From Shouchella miscanthi (GTDB lineage Bacteria > Bacillota > Bacilli > Bacillales > Bacillaceae_D), in the NCBI RefSeq assembly GCF_007725405.1, contig NZ_CP042163.1, forward strand, positions 434,001-498,000: 64,000 nucleotides of DNA. The letters run 5' to 3'. The position numbers and the translations under genes were made by a program. Under the pieces are notes generated by a model, which was not told where the DNA came from, searched no databases, and was given only the letters and a program-made list of their open reading frames with translations. This document shows, one piece after another, positions 16,631 through 25,483 of the stretch. Position 1 is the stretch's first letter; each line of letters opens with the position of its first letter.

Positions 16631-16658
16631 TTGACCTGGGACCGGTCTCATCTATTAT
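16631..16658 (+). promoter_or_regulatory. Promoter of NtdB-like gene with LacI-type operator in its spacer
   Basis: TTGACC (16631-16636) and TATTAT (16653-16658) are 16 bases apart. The near-perfect palindrome TGGGACCGGTCTCA (16637-16650), with the central ACCGGT usual for LacI/GalR operators, fills the spacer, an ideal place for repression. Confidence 0.7.
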
Positions 16659-16690
16659 AGTGTCTTTATCATCTTGAGGAGGAACGTTAC

Positions 16691-17536
16691 ATGCAAACCA
16701 TTCAATTCCCGCCACCATTCCCATTTCCAAAAAAGACACGTTCACTTGTGTTTTGTGATTTTGATGAAACCTATTTTGCTCATGAATGTACAGCGAAGCA
16801 AAGAAAAGACATACAGCAATTAGAAGACTTCTTGCAGGAGGCATCCCAACAATATGGCTTTCAAATTGGCTGGATTACTGGAAGCGATACATGTCATCTA
16901 CTGTCCAAAGTAAAACAAGCGGGTATGCGTTTTTCTCCTCATTTTATCTGCTCAAATCTAGGAACAGATGTATTCCATGTTCTAATAGATGGAAAGATTG
17001 AATCGAATAAACTGTGGGAAAAAAGCCTTCCAAACCGTATTGAGTTCCATAGAATGTCTGCTGAAGTCGTGTCTGAACTAAAGAACATGTATCAAATTGA
17101 ATTGGTCTCTCAAAGTCAATATGGACAGTCTGCTTATAAGAAAAACTATTACTATTTTATTCGTTCAAGTTCTTTAACAGCTTATCATATGAACGTGATT
17201 AAACAAGTTGCCTCTTTATATGGAGTAGGATTGAATATAAATCGGTGCAACCCGAAAGCTGGAGATCCAACATACGCATATGACGTTGATTTTGTTCCAA
17301 AGGAAGCAAGTGGAAAAGATGCTGTAGCTGCTTTTATGTGTCAATGGTTTAATGTCCATGTTGATGACACACTAGCCTTCGGTGACAGTGGTAATGACAT
17401 CAAGTTATTAAAATTTGTGAAGCATGGGTACCTGGTTGGCAATGCAACGAGTGAAGCGCAAAAAAAGCATAATCAAATGACGAATGGCTCTTATACTGAA
17501 GGGATCTTAGAAATGCTGAAAAAGCATTATACGTAG
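16691..17536 (+). CDS. HAD-family phosphatase, NtdB-like (kanosamine-6-phosphate phosphatase type)
   Basis: A 281-residue Cof/HAD-IIB phosphatase. The catalytic DxD is in VFCDFDETYFAH (D23, D25), the cap region contains LNINRCNPKAGDPTYAYDVDF, and motif IV is AFGDSGNDIKLL. Length and these blocks agree closely with my memory of B. subtilis NtdB, which dephosphorylates kanosamine 6-phosphate. NtdB's partners NtdA and NtdC are not adjacent here, so the real substrate may be another sugar phosphate. The start has TTGAGGAGGAACGTTAC upstream. Expression appears to be under the divergent LacI-type repressor. Confidence 0.85.
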   Translation: MQTIQFPPPFPFPKKTRSLVFCDFDETYFAHECTAKQRKDIQQLEDFLQEASQQYGFQIGWITGSDTCHLLSKVKQAGMRFSPHFICSNLGTDVFHVLIDGKIESNKLWEKSLPNRIEFHRMSAEVVSELKNMYQIELVSQSQYGQSAYKKNYYYFIRSSSLTAYHMNVIKQVASLYGVGLNINRCNPKAGDPTYAYDVDFVPKEASGKDAVAAFMCQWFNVHVDDTLAFGDSGNDIKLLKFVKHGYLVGNATSEAQKKHNQMTNGSYTEGILEMLKKHYT

Positions 17537-17631
17537 GTAACGGAAAAGCCAACTTATTTTTGCCTTAAGAAAGTCTGTTCTTGATTGAATGAGCTATAAG
17601 ACCCATTCATTGGAACTTCAGACAGGATTAC

Positions 17632-17796
17632 GTGGTTCATTGGAGTAGCTATACAGTTCAAGTCTTCAATGAATGCCTCGCATACGGAAACAAGTGTCGT
17701 TACTGTATGGCAAAAGGTGAGCCTACTAAAAATGTTAAAGAAGAAGACATGGAAATAGCTACAGCCTTTGCCGAGTTATTCCTTAATGATCGCTGA
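17632..17796 (+). CDS. Possible small protein or gene remnant (54 aa, three Cys)
   Basis: A GTG-started frame of 54 codons encodes MVHWSSYTVQVFNE, then CLAYGNKCRYC with three cysteines, then an acidic helix KEEDMEIATAFAELFLND. The in-frame region extends upstream to about 17594 without a stop but without a better start. The ribosome binding site (ACAGGATTAC) is weak. It could be a small Cys-rich protein or the decayed 3' end of a larger gene. No family was recognised. Confidence 0.3.
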   Translation: MVHWSSYTVQVFNECLAYGNKCRYCMAKGEPTKNVKEEDMEIATAFAELFLNDR

Positions 17797-17869
17797 AAGT
17801 GTAGCTGAATAAAACCTTATCATAGAGAAGGGCATCCTTTATAATAAAGATAGGATAAAGGGGGTCTCT

Positions 17870-18703
17870 ATGAATTTACAAGAAGCGTACCGATGTTTAG
17901 ACCTTTCTGAGGATGCAACGGATGAAGAAATTGAGAAGCAATACATGCGATGGATCCGCAAACAAAAGGCAGATCCATCGATTTCACTGGACGACAAAAC
18001 GGAAGCGTATACACGAATTCGAAATCATCGCGATTATGGGCCAATTAATGAAAATGATACAATGAAAGACAAAGCAAGTCACTTTTTCTATTATTATAAA
18101 ATTCATACAGTCGCTGCTGTTATTTTAGTAGGTGTCCTTATTATGGTTGGATCAACCATTTATTCTAATTATCAAGAGCGGCAAGAGCTTGCGGCATTAC
18201 CGGATGCGAATGTAGAGATCATGTTTTACGGTTCATTTCTACATCCGGGATTGGATGAAGAAGCAGAAGAAGTGGTTGAAGAGACAATTTTAGCGCTGAT
18301 GCCTGACTGGAGTAGAGTAGATGCGACGTTAACCTATCACTCTACTGATACTGAAAATTTATTGGATGTAGGAGCTCAGCAGAGAAGTACCGTTCTCTTA
18401 GCAACGGAACGACCTGATTTGTACATTTTTGATGAAGCATCCTTTCAAACATTTGTTGGAAGTGGTATGTTTGAACCGTTAGATGAAATTAATGACCAAG
18501 TAAATGAAGAAGTATTCGCTTCGTCTCATGTTTATGGCGTAGAAGAGGGTGAATCTGAAGAACAGTTAGTTGGTTTAAAACTAGATCACCATTCCTTATT
18601 CGATACGATTGATATAAATGACGACGTTACTCAGATTGCTGCTATTAGAAAAGACGCAGTTAATAAAGAGAATGCGCTTCAGTTAATATTAACGTTACAA
18701 TAA
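17870..18703 (+). CDS. J-domain-like, single-pass membrane protein
   Basis: A 277-residue protein. The N-terminus (LQEAYRCLDLSEDATDEEIEKQYMRWIRKQ) resembles a degenerate J-domain, but the HPD loop is not evident. One transmembrane helix lies at about residues 79-99 (VAAVILVGVLIMVGSTIY), and the acidic C-terminal part would be extracytoplasmic. Homologous proteins in Bacillales are uncharacterised. AAAGGGGGTCTCT precedes the ATG. The VOC gene follows by 25 bases and may be co-transcribed. Confidence 0.6.
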   Translation: MNLQEAYRCLDLSEDATDEEIEKQYMRWIRKQKADPSISLDDKTEAYTRIRNHRDYGPINENDTMKDKASHFFYYYKIHTVAAVILVGVLIMVGSTIYSNYQERQELAALPDANVEIMFYGSFLHPGLDEEAEEVVEETILALMPDWSRVDATLTYHSTDTENLLDVGAQQRSTVLLATERPDLYIFDEASFQTFVGSGMFEPLDEINDQVNEEVFASSHVYGVEEGESEEQLVGLKLDHHSLFDTIDINDDVTQIAAIRKDAVNKENALQLILTLQ

Positions 18704-18728
18704 TGGTCGATAGCGAGGAGGTTGAAGC

Positions 18729-19115
18729 ATGAATCCAACAGGTATCCACCACATTAGTCTTGTCGTCACAGATATAGAAAAAGCAAAAGCATTCTATGGT
18801 GATGTTCTGAGGCTTCAACAACTAAAACGACCACCATTTACGTTTGTAGGACTCTGGTATGCACTTGGTCAGCAGCAGCTCCATTTAATTGAAGACGGAC
18901 AGTTAAAATTGAAGGAAAAAGAAACGTCTATCAACACGAGAGGGAGACACGTAGCCTTTCATGTCTCAGATTTTGATGAAACTGTCCGTCACTTACACAA
19001 TCAAGGTGTTTTGTATATTGAAAAGAGATACAGTACAAGTGGGTTTCATCAAGTATTTATAAATGACCCAGATGGAAACACCATTGAATTTATGAGCGAG
19101 TTCCAAGCAGAATAA
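18729..19115 (+). CDS. VOC-superfamily (glyoxalase/dioxygenase-like) protein
   Basis: A 128-residue protein made of two beta-alpha-beta-beta-beta modules. The first begins GIHHISLVVTDIEKAKAFYGDVL and the second ends QVFINDPDGNTIEFMSEF. Candidate metal ligands are the His in IHHIS, the Glu in HLIED, His in RHVAFHV and Glu in TIEF. The reaction is unknown. The ribosome binding site is GCGAGGAGGTTGAAGC. Confidence 0.85.
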   Translation: MNPTGIHHISLVVTDIEKAKAFYGDVLRLQQLKRPPFTFVGLWYALGQQQLHLIEDGQLKLKEKETSINTRGRHVAFHVSDFDETVRHLHNQGVLYIEKRYSTSGFHQVFINDPDGNTIEFMSEFQAE

Positions 19116-19155
19116 CAGAGGTGCTGTGATAAGGGATTCTGCTGTAAAAGAGCGA

Positions 19156-19193
19156 ATAAAGAGAAGTCATATGGAAACGTGGCTTCTCTTTAT
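19156..19193. terminator. Bidirectional terminator
   Basis: ATAAAGAGAAG pairs with CTTCTCTTTAT around an 18-base partly paired loop, between the convergent VOC and gerC-like genes. Confidence 0.75.
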
Positions 19194-19224
19194 TTGTCAT
19201 GAGGAACAATGAAGGTTTGCGAAG

Positions 19225-20364
19225 CTATTCGTGTATTTCTGATCGATTCCCTCTGGTCCCAAAATCAATGATGGAAAGATCGACTTCATAATGAATGTCT
19301 GCTTGTTCGAATACAGCATCCCAATTGCTCTGCTTTTTTTCCCAGAAGTCATAGTGTTGAATCTTGACGTATTGTTGTAAGTTCACTGGATCGGTTTTAA
19401 ATTCATGTTGTAATTCATGGATCATCGTTTCAACGTCAGATGTCAGTTGTGCTTGTAATTCTTTTTCTAAGTTTTTTAAGTACTGTGCATCATAAGCATC
19501 TTCATGTGGATCCCAGTTTTCGGCTAAACGTCCGTCGCTACTCACTTTAATATCAATTCGCAGACGATCATTCGTTAGCGATGTTTCTATGGAGTCCAAA
19601 TGTACATCCAATATCTCATAGACAGTTCGATTGCCATTGACCACTTTTGTAAGAACACCACCTTTTATATCTCCAGTAAGCCAATTCAACAGACTCACTT
19701 GATAAGGAGATACATAAGTCCCCATTTCTTCTCCATTCTTTACAATATAGCCACCATCGAATTTTATATTATCGTCTTTCACGCGGACGTTTGGTAATAC
19801 GATGGATTGATGACGACTTGCTGAGTCGGCGAGTAAGCCTAGCGTCACAGGTGCTGGAATTTCTGTGGTACGATCTTTATTTTCACTTAAATCGTCAATC
19901 GTTTTGGAAGTTGGCGATGCATTATTTCCTTTAGGATAGGAAAAGAGGGTGCCCAAGGATTCATTTGTTAGGACCACTTTAACGCCTCTCTTTGTCCGTT
20001 CATCTCTAATTTTTTGATTAATCAACTTCTCCACTCCCCATTTCTTCACGGCATCCGTATCTAAAACAAGAATCATTTGATGATCACTCATAATACCTTG
20101 ATCAATTAATTCTAGGTGGCGAATGGCATCGAGGACGGAATTTCCTGTTGAATACTTATTGCGATAAGAAATACTAGAAGAGATGTTTTCATCGCTTAGA
20201 GGGAGATACAATTGAGTTAACAAACCAATAGTATCCTCTTGATCTTCCTGTACTTCAATGCCCACGCCCATGACGAACGACAAGCTTTCAATATTTGAGC
20301 TGTCCCAGCATGCAGTTAACTGGAGTAACGATACAATAAAGATGCACTGAAACCACTTCTTCAT
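19225..20364 (-). CDS. Spore germinant receptor lipoprotein, Ger(x)C family
   Basis: A 379-residue C-subunit. The signal peptide MKKWFQCIFIVSLLQLTAC ends in a lipobox (Cys19) followed by WDSSNIESLSFVMGVGIE, the classical Ger(x)C N-terminus. The C-terminal domain (about 220-370) carries the GerAC fold. It is anchored on the outside of the spore inner membrane as part of the germinant receptor. The start overlaps the end of the B-subunit gene (ATGA), so the A-B-C order forms one operon. The ligand cannot be predicted. Confidence 0.93.
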   Translation of the reverse strand: MKKWFQCIFIVSLLQLTACWDSSNIESLSFVMGVGIEVQEDQEDTIGLLTQLYLPLSDENISSSISYRNKYSTGNSVLDAIRHLELIDQGIMSDHQMILVLDTDAVKKWGVEKLINQKIRDERTKRGVKVVLTNESLGTLFSYPKGNNASPTSKTIDDLSENKDRTTEIPAPVTLGLLADSASRHQSIVLPNVRVKDDNIKFDGGYIVKNGEEMGTYVSPYQVSLLNWLTGDIKGGVLTKVVNGNRTVYEILDVHLDSIETSLTNDRLRIDIKVSSDGRLAENWDPHEDAYDAQYLKNLEKELQAQLTSDVETMIHELQHEFKTDPVNLQQYVKIQHYDFWEKKQSNWDAVFEQADIHYEVDLSIIDFGTRGNRSEIHE

Positions 20365-21458
20365 AGGTGAGCCTTCTTTCGTAACGAAACTAGGGCATAA
20401 CAAGTAACTGGAAGAATAAAAAAGAATGAAACAAACGCAAATTGCTGATACTCGGATACTTTTGTAATGTCATCAATTGTTTGTGGCCATAAAGCGAGAC
20501 CGATCATACTGATAGTTGCTGGTGGAATGAGCCAATTCCTTGAAACCGGGAAGACTTTTTTCAAAAGAAAAACAGCACTATAAAGGGTAAATAAACTGGT
20601 TAGGAAAAACTGTAGAATCCATGTGGTGATAAGAAAAGAGTCTGCTCTTTCGGTAAACAATAGGCTGCTTTCTGATGCATGGGTCAACGTAATGGTTGGC
20701 CAAGTCAACAGTTGAACTTCTACAGTTCCTACAGTCGCGACAACAATAAGGTAAGTGAATGCATAGAGCAATGTAGCAAACATTAACGCCCCCAAACCGG
20801 CTTTAATAGGACGGACCGTTTTTTGAATGGAAGCCAGTAAGATAAAAATCACTTCGATGCCTTGAAACGATTGAAGTCCATTTTTGCTATTAAGCAAAAT
20901 AGGGAGCATCCCTTCTGGTGCGACGGGCCGTATATTTAAAATAGATGCATCTCTAAACCCTATCAATAAAACTAAGAATAGAACGACGACGGTCAGTGGT
21001 AAAAAGAAACATGCTACTCGCACGATTGTAGGTAAGGAGTAGTACACAGCAAACGCACATAACAATAGAACCGTTACGATGGATACGTAATGAGGGGTAC
21101 TTTCTAAAAGAAAATAGCGAATCATTTCGCTCATCGCAACAGCCTGCCAGCCGCCAAGAAGGAGAAAATAAATTGTTAGTAGTAGACAGATCGCTTTACT
21201 AATGAAAGCACCGAATGCTTTTGTTGTGTACTCATCAATGGAATGCACGTTGTGTCGCTTAAAGGCAAAACAAACAAAGGCATACTGAAGGGTAATCAAA
21301 ATCCCTCCAAATAAGATAGAAAGCCAACCGTCTGCAGTTCCAATGTCAACCGTTAATGTACGCGGTAGGTTCATAACACCAACCCCCAAAAGCACACATA
21401 ATAAGGACACGGTTAATTGATAAGTAGTCAACGTGTGGCTAGTTTGAATTTGACCCAT
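20361..21458 (-). CDS. Spore germinant receptor permease, GerB family
   Basis: A 365-residue B-subunit of the APC-like endospore germination permease family. It has about ten transmembrane helices: the first is preceded by TSHTLTTYQLTVSL with the characteristic LLGVGVMNLPRTL motif, and the last runs into a basic tail. B-subunits bind the germinant (amino acid or sugar) in the spore inner membrane. It begins directly after the A-subunit stop codon and overlaps gerC by 4 bases. Confidence 0.93.
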   Translation of the reverse strand: MGQIQTSHTLTTYQLTVSLLCVLLGVGVMNLPRTLTVDIGTADGWLSILFGGILITLQYAFVCFAFKRHNVHSIDEYTTKAFGAFISKAICLLLTIYFLLLGGWQAVAMSEMIRYFLLESTPHYVSIVTVLLLCAFAVYYSLPTIVRVACFFLPLTVVVLFLVLLIGFRDASILNIRPVAPEGMLPILLNSKNGLQSFQGIEVIFILLASIQKTVRPIKAGLGALMFATLLYAFTYLIVVATVGTVEVQLLTWPTITLTHASESSLLFTERADSFLITTWILQFFLTSLFTLYSAVFLLKKVFPVSRNWLIPPATISMIGLALWPQTIDDITKVSEYQQFAFVSFFFILPVTCYALVSLRKKAHL

Positions 21459-22880
21459 TTAAACACCTCTTTTATCCTTCAAGACTGTTGGAAGACGTAC
21501 GATAAGGTCATATATGCCGTGTCTCTTCAAAGAAAATTTAAAAGAAAAATAGTGAACACCGTAGTTATGTAAGCTAGAGAGGTGTATCGTTACCGCAATA
21601 AAGTAAATCACAACGCCGTATAATCCTAATGTAGAAGCAAGCGTGATGGAGCAGACACTTAGAATCCTAAACGACGTGCTTAAACTGTACAGAGGAACAG
21701 CAAAAGATGCGATGGCCGTAATAGCGATTACAATGACCATGATGGAGCTGACCAAGTTCGCTTCAACGACAGCTTGTCCAATGACGACGCCTCCAACTAA
21801 TCCAATCGTTTGTCCAAGAGGATTAGGCAATCGTATACTGGCTTCTCGGAGTAGCTCTATAAAGAGTGTCATGAGAATCACTTCCCCTACAGCTGGGAAT
21901 GGAATATTCATTCGTGAGTTCATAATAGTCATTGACAATTCGTTTGGAATTAACCCTTGATGAAATGAAACAAGGGCAATGTAAATCGGTGCAACAAACA
22001 TCGTAATAAAAAGGGCGATATACCGTAATATTCGAATAGCAGAGCTAATCATCCACCGTTCATAATAATCGTCTGGTGCTTGCATTTGTTGTTCAAACGT
22101 TGTAGGCACCATAAAGACAAACGGTGATCCGTTTACAAAAATAGCGACTCTGCCCTCTTCAAAGCCTGCCAAAATCCGATCAATTCGGTCGGTGCTTTGA
22201 ATTTGTGGAAAAGGAGAGTAGATGGGGGAGTTGTCTAAAAAACTTTCCATCTTTCCAGAGTCTTCAATATTTGGATGATTGATGGACTTCAGTCGATTTT
22301 CTACTTCAGTAACCGTTGAAGAAGGTGTGTTCTCTTTGTTGTACATATAATAAACGGTTTTCGTTTTTTTATTATGCGTAATGCTGTGCTTGGCGGTTAG
22401 TAAGTTTTCATCTTCGCCAAACTGTCTGATTAAAGAGATATTTGTAGAAGCATCTTCAAGAAAAGAGGCCCGCGGTCCTCTAATGACTCTTTCAGTTGCT
22501 GATTCTTCCAAGCTTCTTTGTAGGTGCTTATTGATTTGAAGGCTATATGCAAAAGGCACCCCCTCCATAAAAAACACACAGCGACCTTTATATAGAGTGG
22601 ACACAGCAGCAAGCGAATCTGAAAGCGTGGATTCAGCTAGACATAATATGGGCGTTGTAGCTTCTATCTCCAAATCTCTTTCGTTTAGGACACGCACGTT
22701 TAAACGATTCATGTAATCGAGTGAACGATTAAGCTTTTCATCATCAAATTCTCCAAGTAAATAAAAAACCCCAACTCGTTCCAACCCAGCAAGGTAAACA
22801 TGCTTCTGGTTAAGGTCAGATTGATCGCCTAGTGTTTGAAGAAACAGAGTCGTGTTCTGATCAAAATCTGTTGAAAACAT
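21459..22880 (-). CDS. Spore germinant receptor A-subunit, GerA family
   Basis: A 473-residue protein. A soluble N-terminal region (about 1-230) contains IRGPRASFLEDASTNISLIR. A central segment (LAGFEEGRVAIFVNGSPFVFMVPTTF) leads into 4-5 membrane helices with the highly conserved RLPNPLGQTIGLVGGVVIGQ. A-subunits oligomerise into a channel in the spore membrane. The start at 22880 has AAAGGGGGAATACG upstream. First gene of a three-gene operon that is expected to be SigG-dependent; only a weak SigG-like candidate was seen upstream. Confidence 0.94.
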   Translation of the reverse strand: MFSTDFDQNTTLFLQTLGDQSDLNQKHVYLAGLERVGVFYLLGEFDDEKLNRSLDYMNRLNVRVLNERDLEIEATTPILCLAESTLSDSLAAVSTLYKGRCVFFMEGVPFAYSLQINKHLQRSLEESATERVIRGPRASFLEDASTNISLIRQFGEDENLLTAKHSITHNKKTKTVYYMYNKENTPSSTVTEVENRLKSINHPNIEDSGKMESFLDNSPIYSPFPQIQSTDRIDRILAGFEEGRVAIFVNGSPFVFMVPTTFEQQMQAPDDYYERWMISSAIRILRYIALFITMFVAPIYIALVSFHQGLIPNELSMTIMNSRMNIPFPAVGEVILMTLFIELLREASIRLPNPLGQTIGLVGGVVIGQAVVEANLVSSIMVIVIAITAIASFAVPLYSLSTSFRILSVCSITLASTLGLYGVVIYFIAVTIHLSSLHNYGVHYFSFKFSLKRHGIYDLIVRLPTVLKDKRGV

Positions 22881-23137
22881 CGTATTCCCCCTTTGGGAAG
22901 TCAGTTTAGTATGTTTCCAAGTTTTGATCTTATACAAAAGGGATTCTTGGAGTACGTACGGGCTTCTTGAAGCTCATTAAAATGAGAACTCTTGATATAA
23001 AAATGAATGCTAAATACATCCCCTTTTTCTGTGATGAAAGAGTTAAGAAAAAGATAAGATTTATTTCACAGAATGATTAGAAGTTGCGACTACAATGAAA
23101 AAATAGAAAAGGGAAGCTAAAGGAGGAAGTGTACAGA

Positions 23138-25420
23138 ATGGAACGTGGTTTAAAGAGAATTGGTAAATGGATGGCCACATATAGGTGGGGTGTTGTTGGT
23201 GTCTGGATCGTCTTGATTGTATTTGGCGGTTATTACGCTACTCAAGTAGGCGGGTATTTGACTGGAGGGGGCTGGGGTGTTCCTGGATCGGGGTCAAATC
23301 AAGCATACGAACTTGTTTCAGAAGAGTTTGAATCTAGGAATGCCACATCGTTAACGTTCGTAATGAGTCACGATACGTATGAAGTTGGTTCTACAGAATT
23401 TACAGAAGCATTAGAGCAGGCGTCAGCATCGTTATCAGATGAAGACGAGATAGAAAGTGTTTATACGTGGGTTAATGCGGAAGAGCGTATAAAAGATCAA
23501 TTTGTTTCTGATCAGCGTCATACAAGTATTGGGTTTGTTGAAATGAATGTAGATGAAGGGTTTGCTCAAAAGGTATTACCTGACATTCAAGAGCGTCTGA
23601 CAGAAGCGATAGATCAAGATGGCTTTCAAGCGACGGTTTTAGGAGCTCCCGCTTTTTGGGGTGAAATGAACCAATTGAGTCAAGAAGGACTTGAGAAAGC
23701 ACACTTATACGCTTTGCCTATTATTATTATCGTTTTATTATTCGTGTTTCGTTCTGTTGTATCTTCCTTAACACCTTTGCTTTTATCTGGGTTTTCAATC
23801 ATCGCTTCATTAGGTGTCCTTTACTTTTTCGCTCAGGGAATTGAATTATCCATTTTTGTGTTAGATGCAGCATTAATGTTAGGGATAGGTGTAGGGATTG
23901 ATTTTGCTCTCATCTTTGTCAAACGTTATCGAGAGCAGTTAGAGAAAACGAGTGGCAACCATCTTGATGCAGTCGCAGAGACGATGGGTACAGCGGGTCA
24001 CGCTATTTTATTCTCTGCTTTAACGATTATTGGTTCCATGTCTGCCATCTTATTCGTTGATATAGCTGCTGTCCGTTCCATCGCTCTAGGTGTCATCGTT
24101 GTTGTGTTCTTTTTAATGCTTACTAGTTTATCATTACTACCTGCATTTTTAGCAATAGTAGGACCAAAGATTAATGCACTAAGAGTTCCTTTTATGTCGC
24201 TCCGTACAGTTCCAAATCAGCAAGGTACATGGTATAAACTTGCTCATAAAGTAATGAAGCGACCAATTCTTTATTTTGCAGGTTCTGTTTTCTTTCTTCT
24301 TTTACTTGCTTGGCCTGCACTTGAACTCGAAGTTTCAACGCCGGATTCACGCATGCTGCCAGAAGATACGCAAGTTCGTAGTGGTATAAGTGATTTGGAA
24401 GATGGATTTGGTGTTGGTTATTCCGCCCCTATTCAAGTCGTTGTATCGACAGAAGAGGGAGAATTAACCGATGAAGCATCACTTACGAATCTTCAATCAT
24501 TACAGGAAGAGTTAGAAGGTATAGCGAATGTTGAAGAAGTCAATTCACTCTTCTCATTCTTCCCAGATATGACCATGGATTCTATTAGCGACATTCTAAC
24601 AGATAACCAAGATCTTCTTTCCGCAGGTGAATGGATGATGCTAAATCGAAATCTTGGAGAAGAGAAGAATGTAGTCATCTTTGATGTCATCTCAAATGAT
24701 TACTCTTCTAGTGAAGCGAACCGAGGGATTGTAAAAGAAATTCGTTCGAATCATTCTTCTAAGGACGGATGGACCGTTCTCGTAGGTGGAGAGACGGCAG
24801 AAGGACTAGACACTAGTCAATCGTTAAATGATAGCTTGCTAGGGGTTTTAGCCTTTACTTTAGCGCTTCTATTTATTGTACTGGTCATCACGTTTAAAAG
24901 CGTACTATTACCGCTTAAAGCGATTATCATGAATATTCTCTCCCTAGGTGCTACGTATGGTGTACTTGTCGCAGTGTTCCAATGGGGATGGGGATCGGAA
25001 ATATTCGGTTTCGGTGAGTTTGGTTTTATCCAAAGTTTTATTCCGATTTTGTTACTAGGCCTCTTATTCAGTTTAAGTACGGATTACGAAGTGTTCTTGT
25101 TGAGTCGTGTACAAGAAGAATATATGAAAGGTGTATCGAATGAGGAAAGCGTGGCGCTAGGGTTAGAAAAGACAGCGCCTATGATATCTGGAGCTGCGTT
25201 AATTATGGTAGCTGTTTTTGGATCATTTGCGTTTGCTGGCGTACTCCCTATGCAGCAACTAGGGTTTGGAATGGCTCTTGCCATTGCTCTCGATGCAACG
25301 GTCGTGCGACTGTTTTTAGTCCCAGCGACAATGAAGCTTTTAGGTGATTGGAACTGGTGGTTGCCGTTTAAGCGCTCCTCACGGAAAACAAACCTAGAGA
25401 AACAACGCTCGATTAGTTAG
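23138..25420 (+). CDS. MMPL/RND-family membrane transporter (YdfJ-like)
   Basis: A 760-residue transporter with two MMPL domains. Each has a first helix, a large extracytoplasmic loop (about 50-190 and 410-560), then a five- to six-helix bundle. The conserved acidic residues lie in MLGIGVGIDFALIFVKRYRE and LLFSLSTDYEVFLLSRVQEE. It probably exports lipids, surfactin-like compounds or drugs using the proton gradient. The ATG at 23138 is preferred over GTG 23129 because AGGAGG ends 11 bases before it. The sensor kinase gene follows by 63 bases, pointing to linked regulation. Confidence 0.87.
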   Translation: MERGLKRIGKWMATYRWGVVGVWIVLIVFGGYYATQVGGYLTGGGWGVPGSGSNQAYELVSEEFESRNATSLTFVMSHDTYEVGSTEFTEALEQASASLSDEDEIESVYTWVNAEERIKDQFVSDQRHTSIGFVEMNVDEGFAQKVLPDIQERLTEAIDQDGFQATVLGAPAFWGEMNQLSQEGLEKAHLYALPIIIIVLLFVFRSVVSSLTPLLLSGFSIIASLGVLYFFAQGIELSIFVLDAALMLGIGVGIDFALIFVKRYREQLEKTSGNHLDAVAETMGTAGHAILFSALTIIGSMSAILFVDIAAVRSIALGVIVVVFFLMLTSLSLLPAFLAIVGPKINALRVPFMSLRTVPNQQGTWYKLAHKVMKRPILYFAGSVFFLLLLAWPALELEVSTPDSRMLPEDTQVRSGISDLEDGFGVGYSAPIQVVVSTEEGELTDEASLTNLQSLQEELEGIANVEEVNSLFSFFPDMTMDSISDILTDNQDLLSAGEWMMLNRNLGEEKNVVIFDVISNDYSSSEANRGIVKEIRSNHSSKDGWTVLVGGETAEGLDTSQSLNDSLLGVLAFTLALLFIVLVITFKSVLLPLKAIIMNILSLGATYGVLVAVFQWGWGSEIFGFGEFGFIQSFIPILLLGLLFSLSTDYEVFLLSRVQEEYMKGVSNEESVALGLEKTAPMISGAALIMVAVFGSFAFAGVLPMQQLGFGMALAIALDATVVRLFLVPATMKLLGDWNWWLPFKRSSRKTNLEKQRSIS

Positions 25421-25483
25421 CATTTCGTTTTTTTAGAGAAAGAGATCGATTATAATGAAAAAGCAGACAGAGGAAGGAGAGAA

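Noticed and set aside
22881-23060. SigG promoter of ger operon 1
   Set aside because: A CATTTTA -10-like element exists on the minus strand but no convincing -35 at the right distance.
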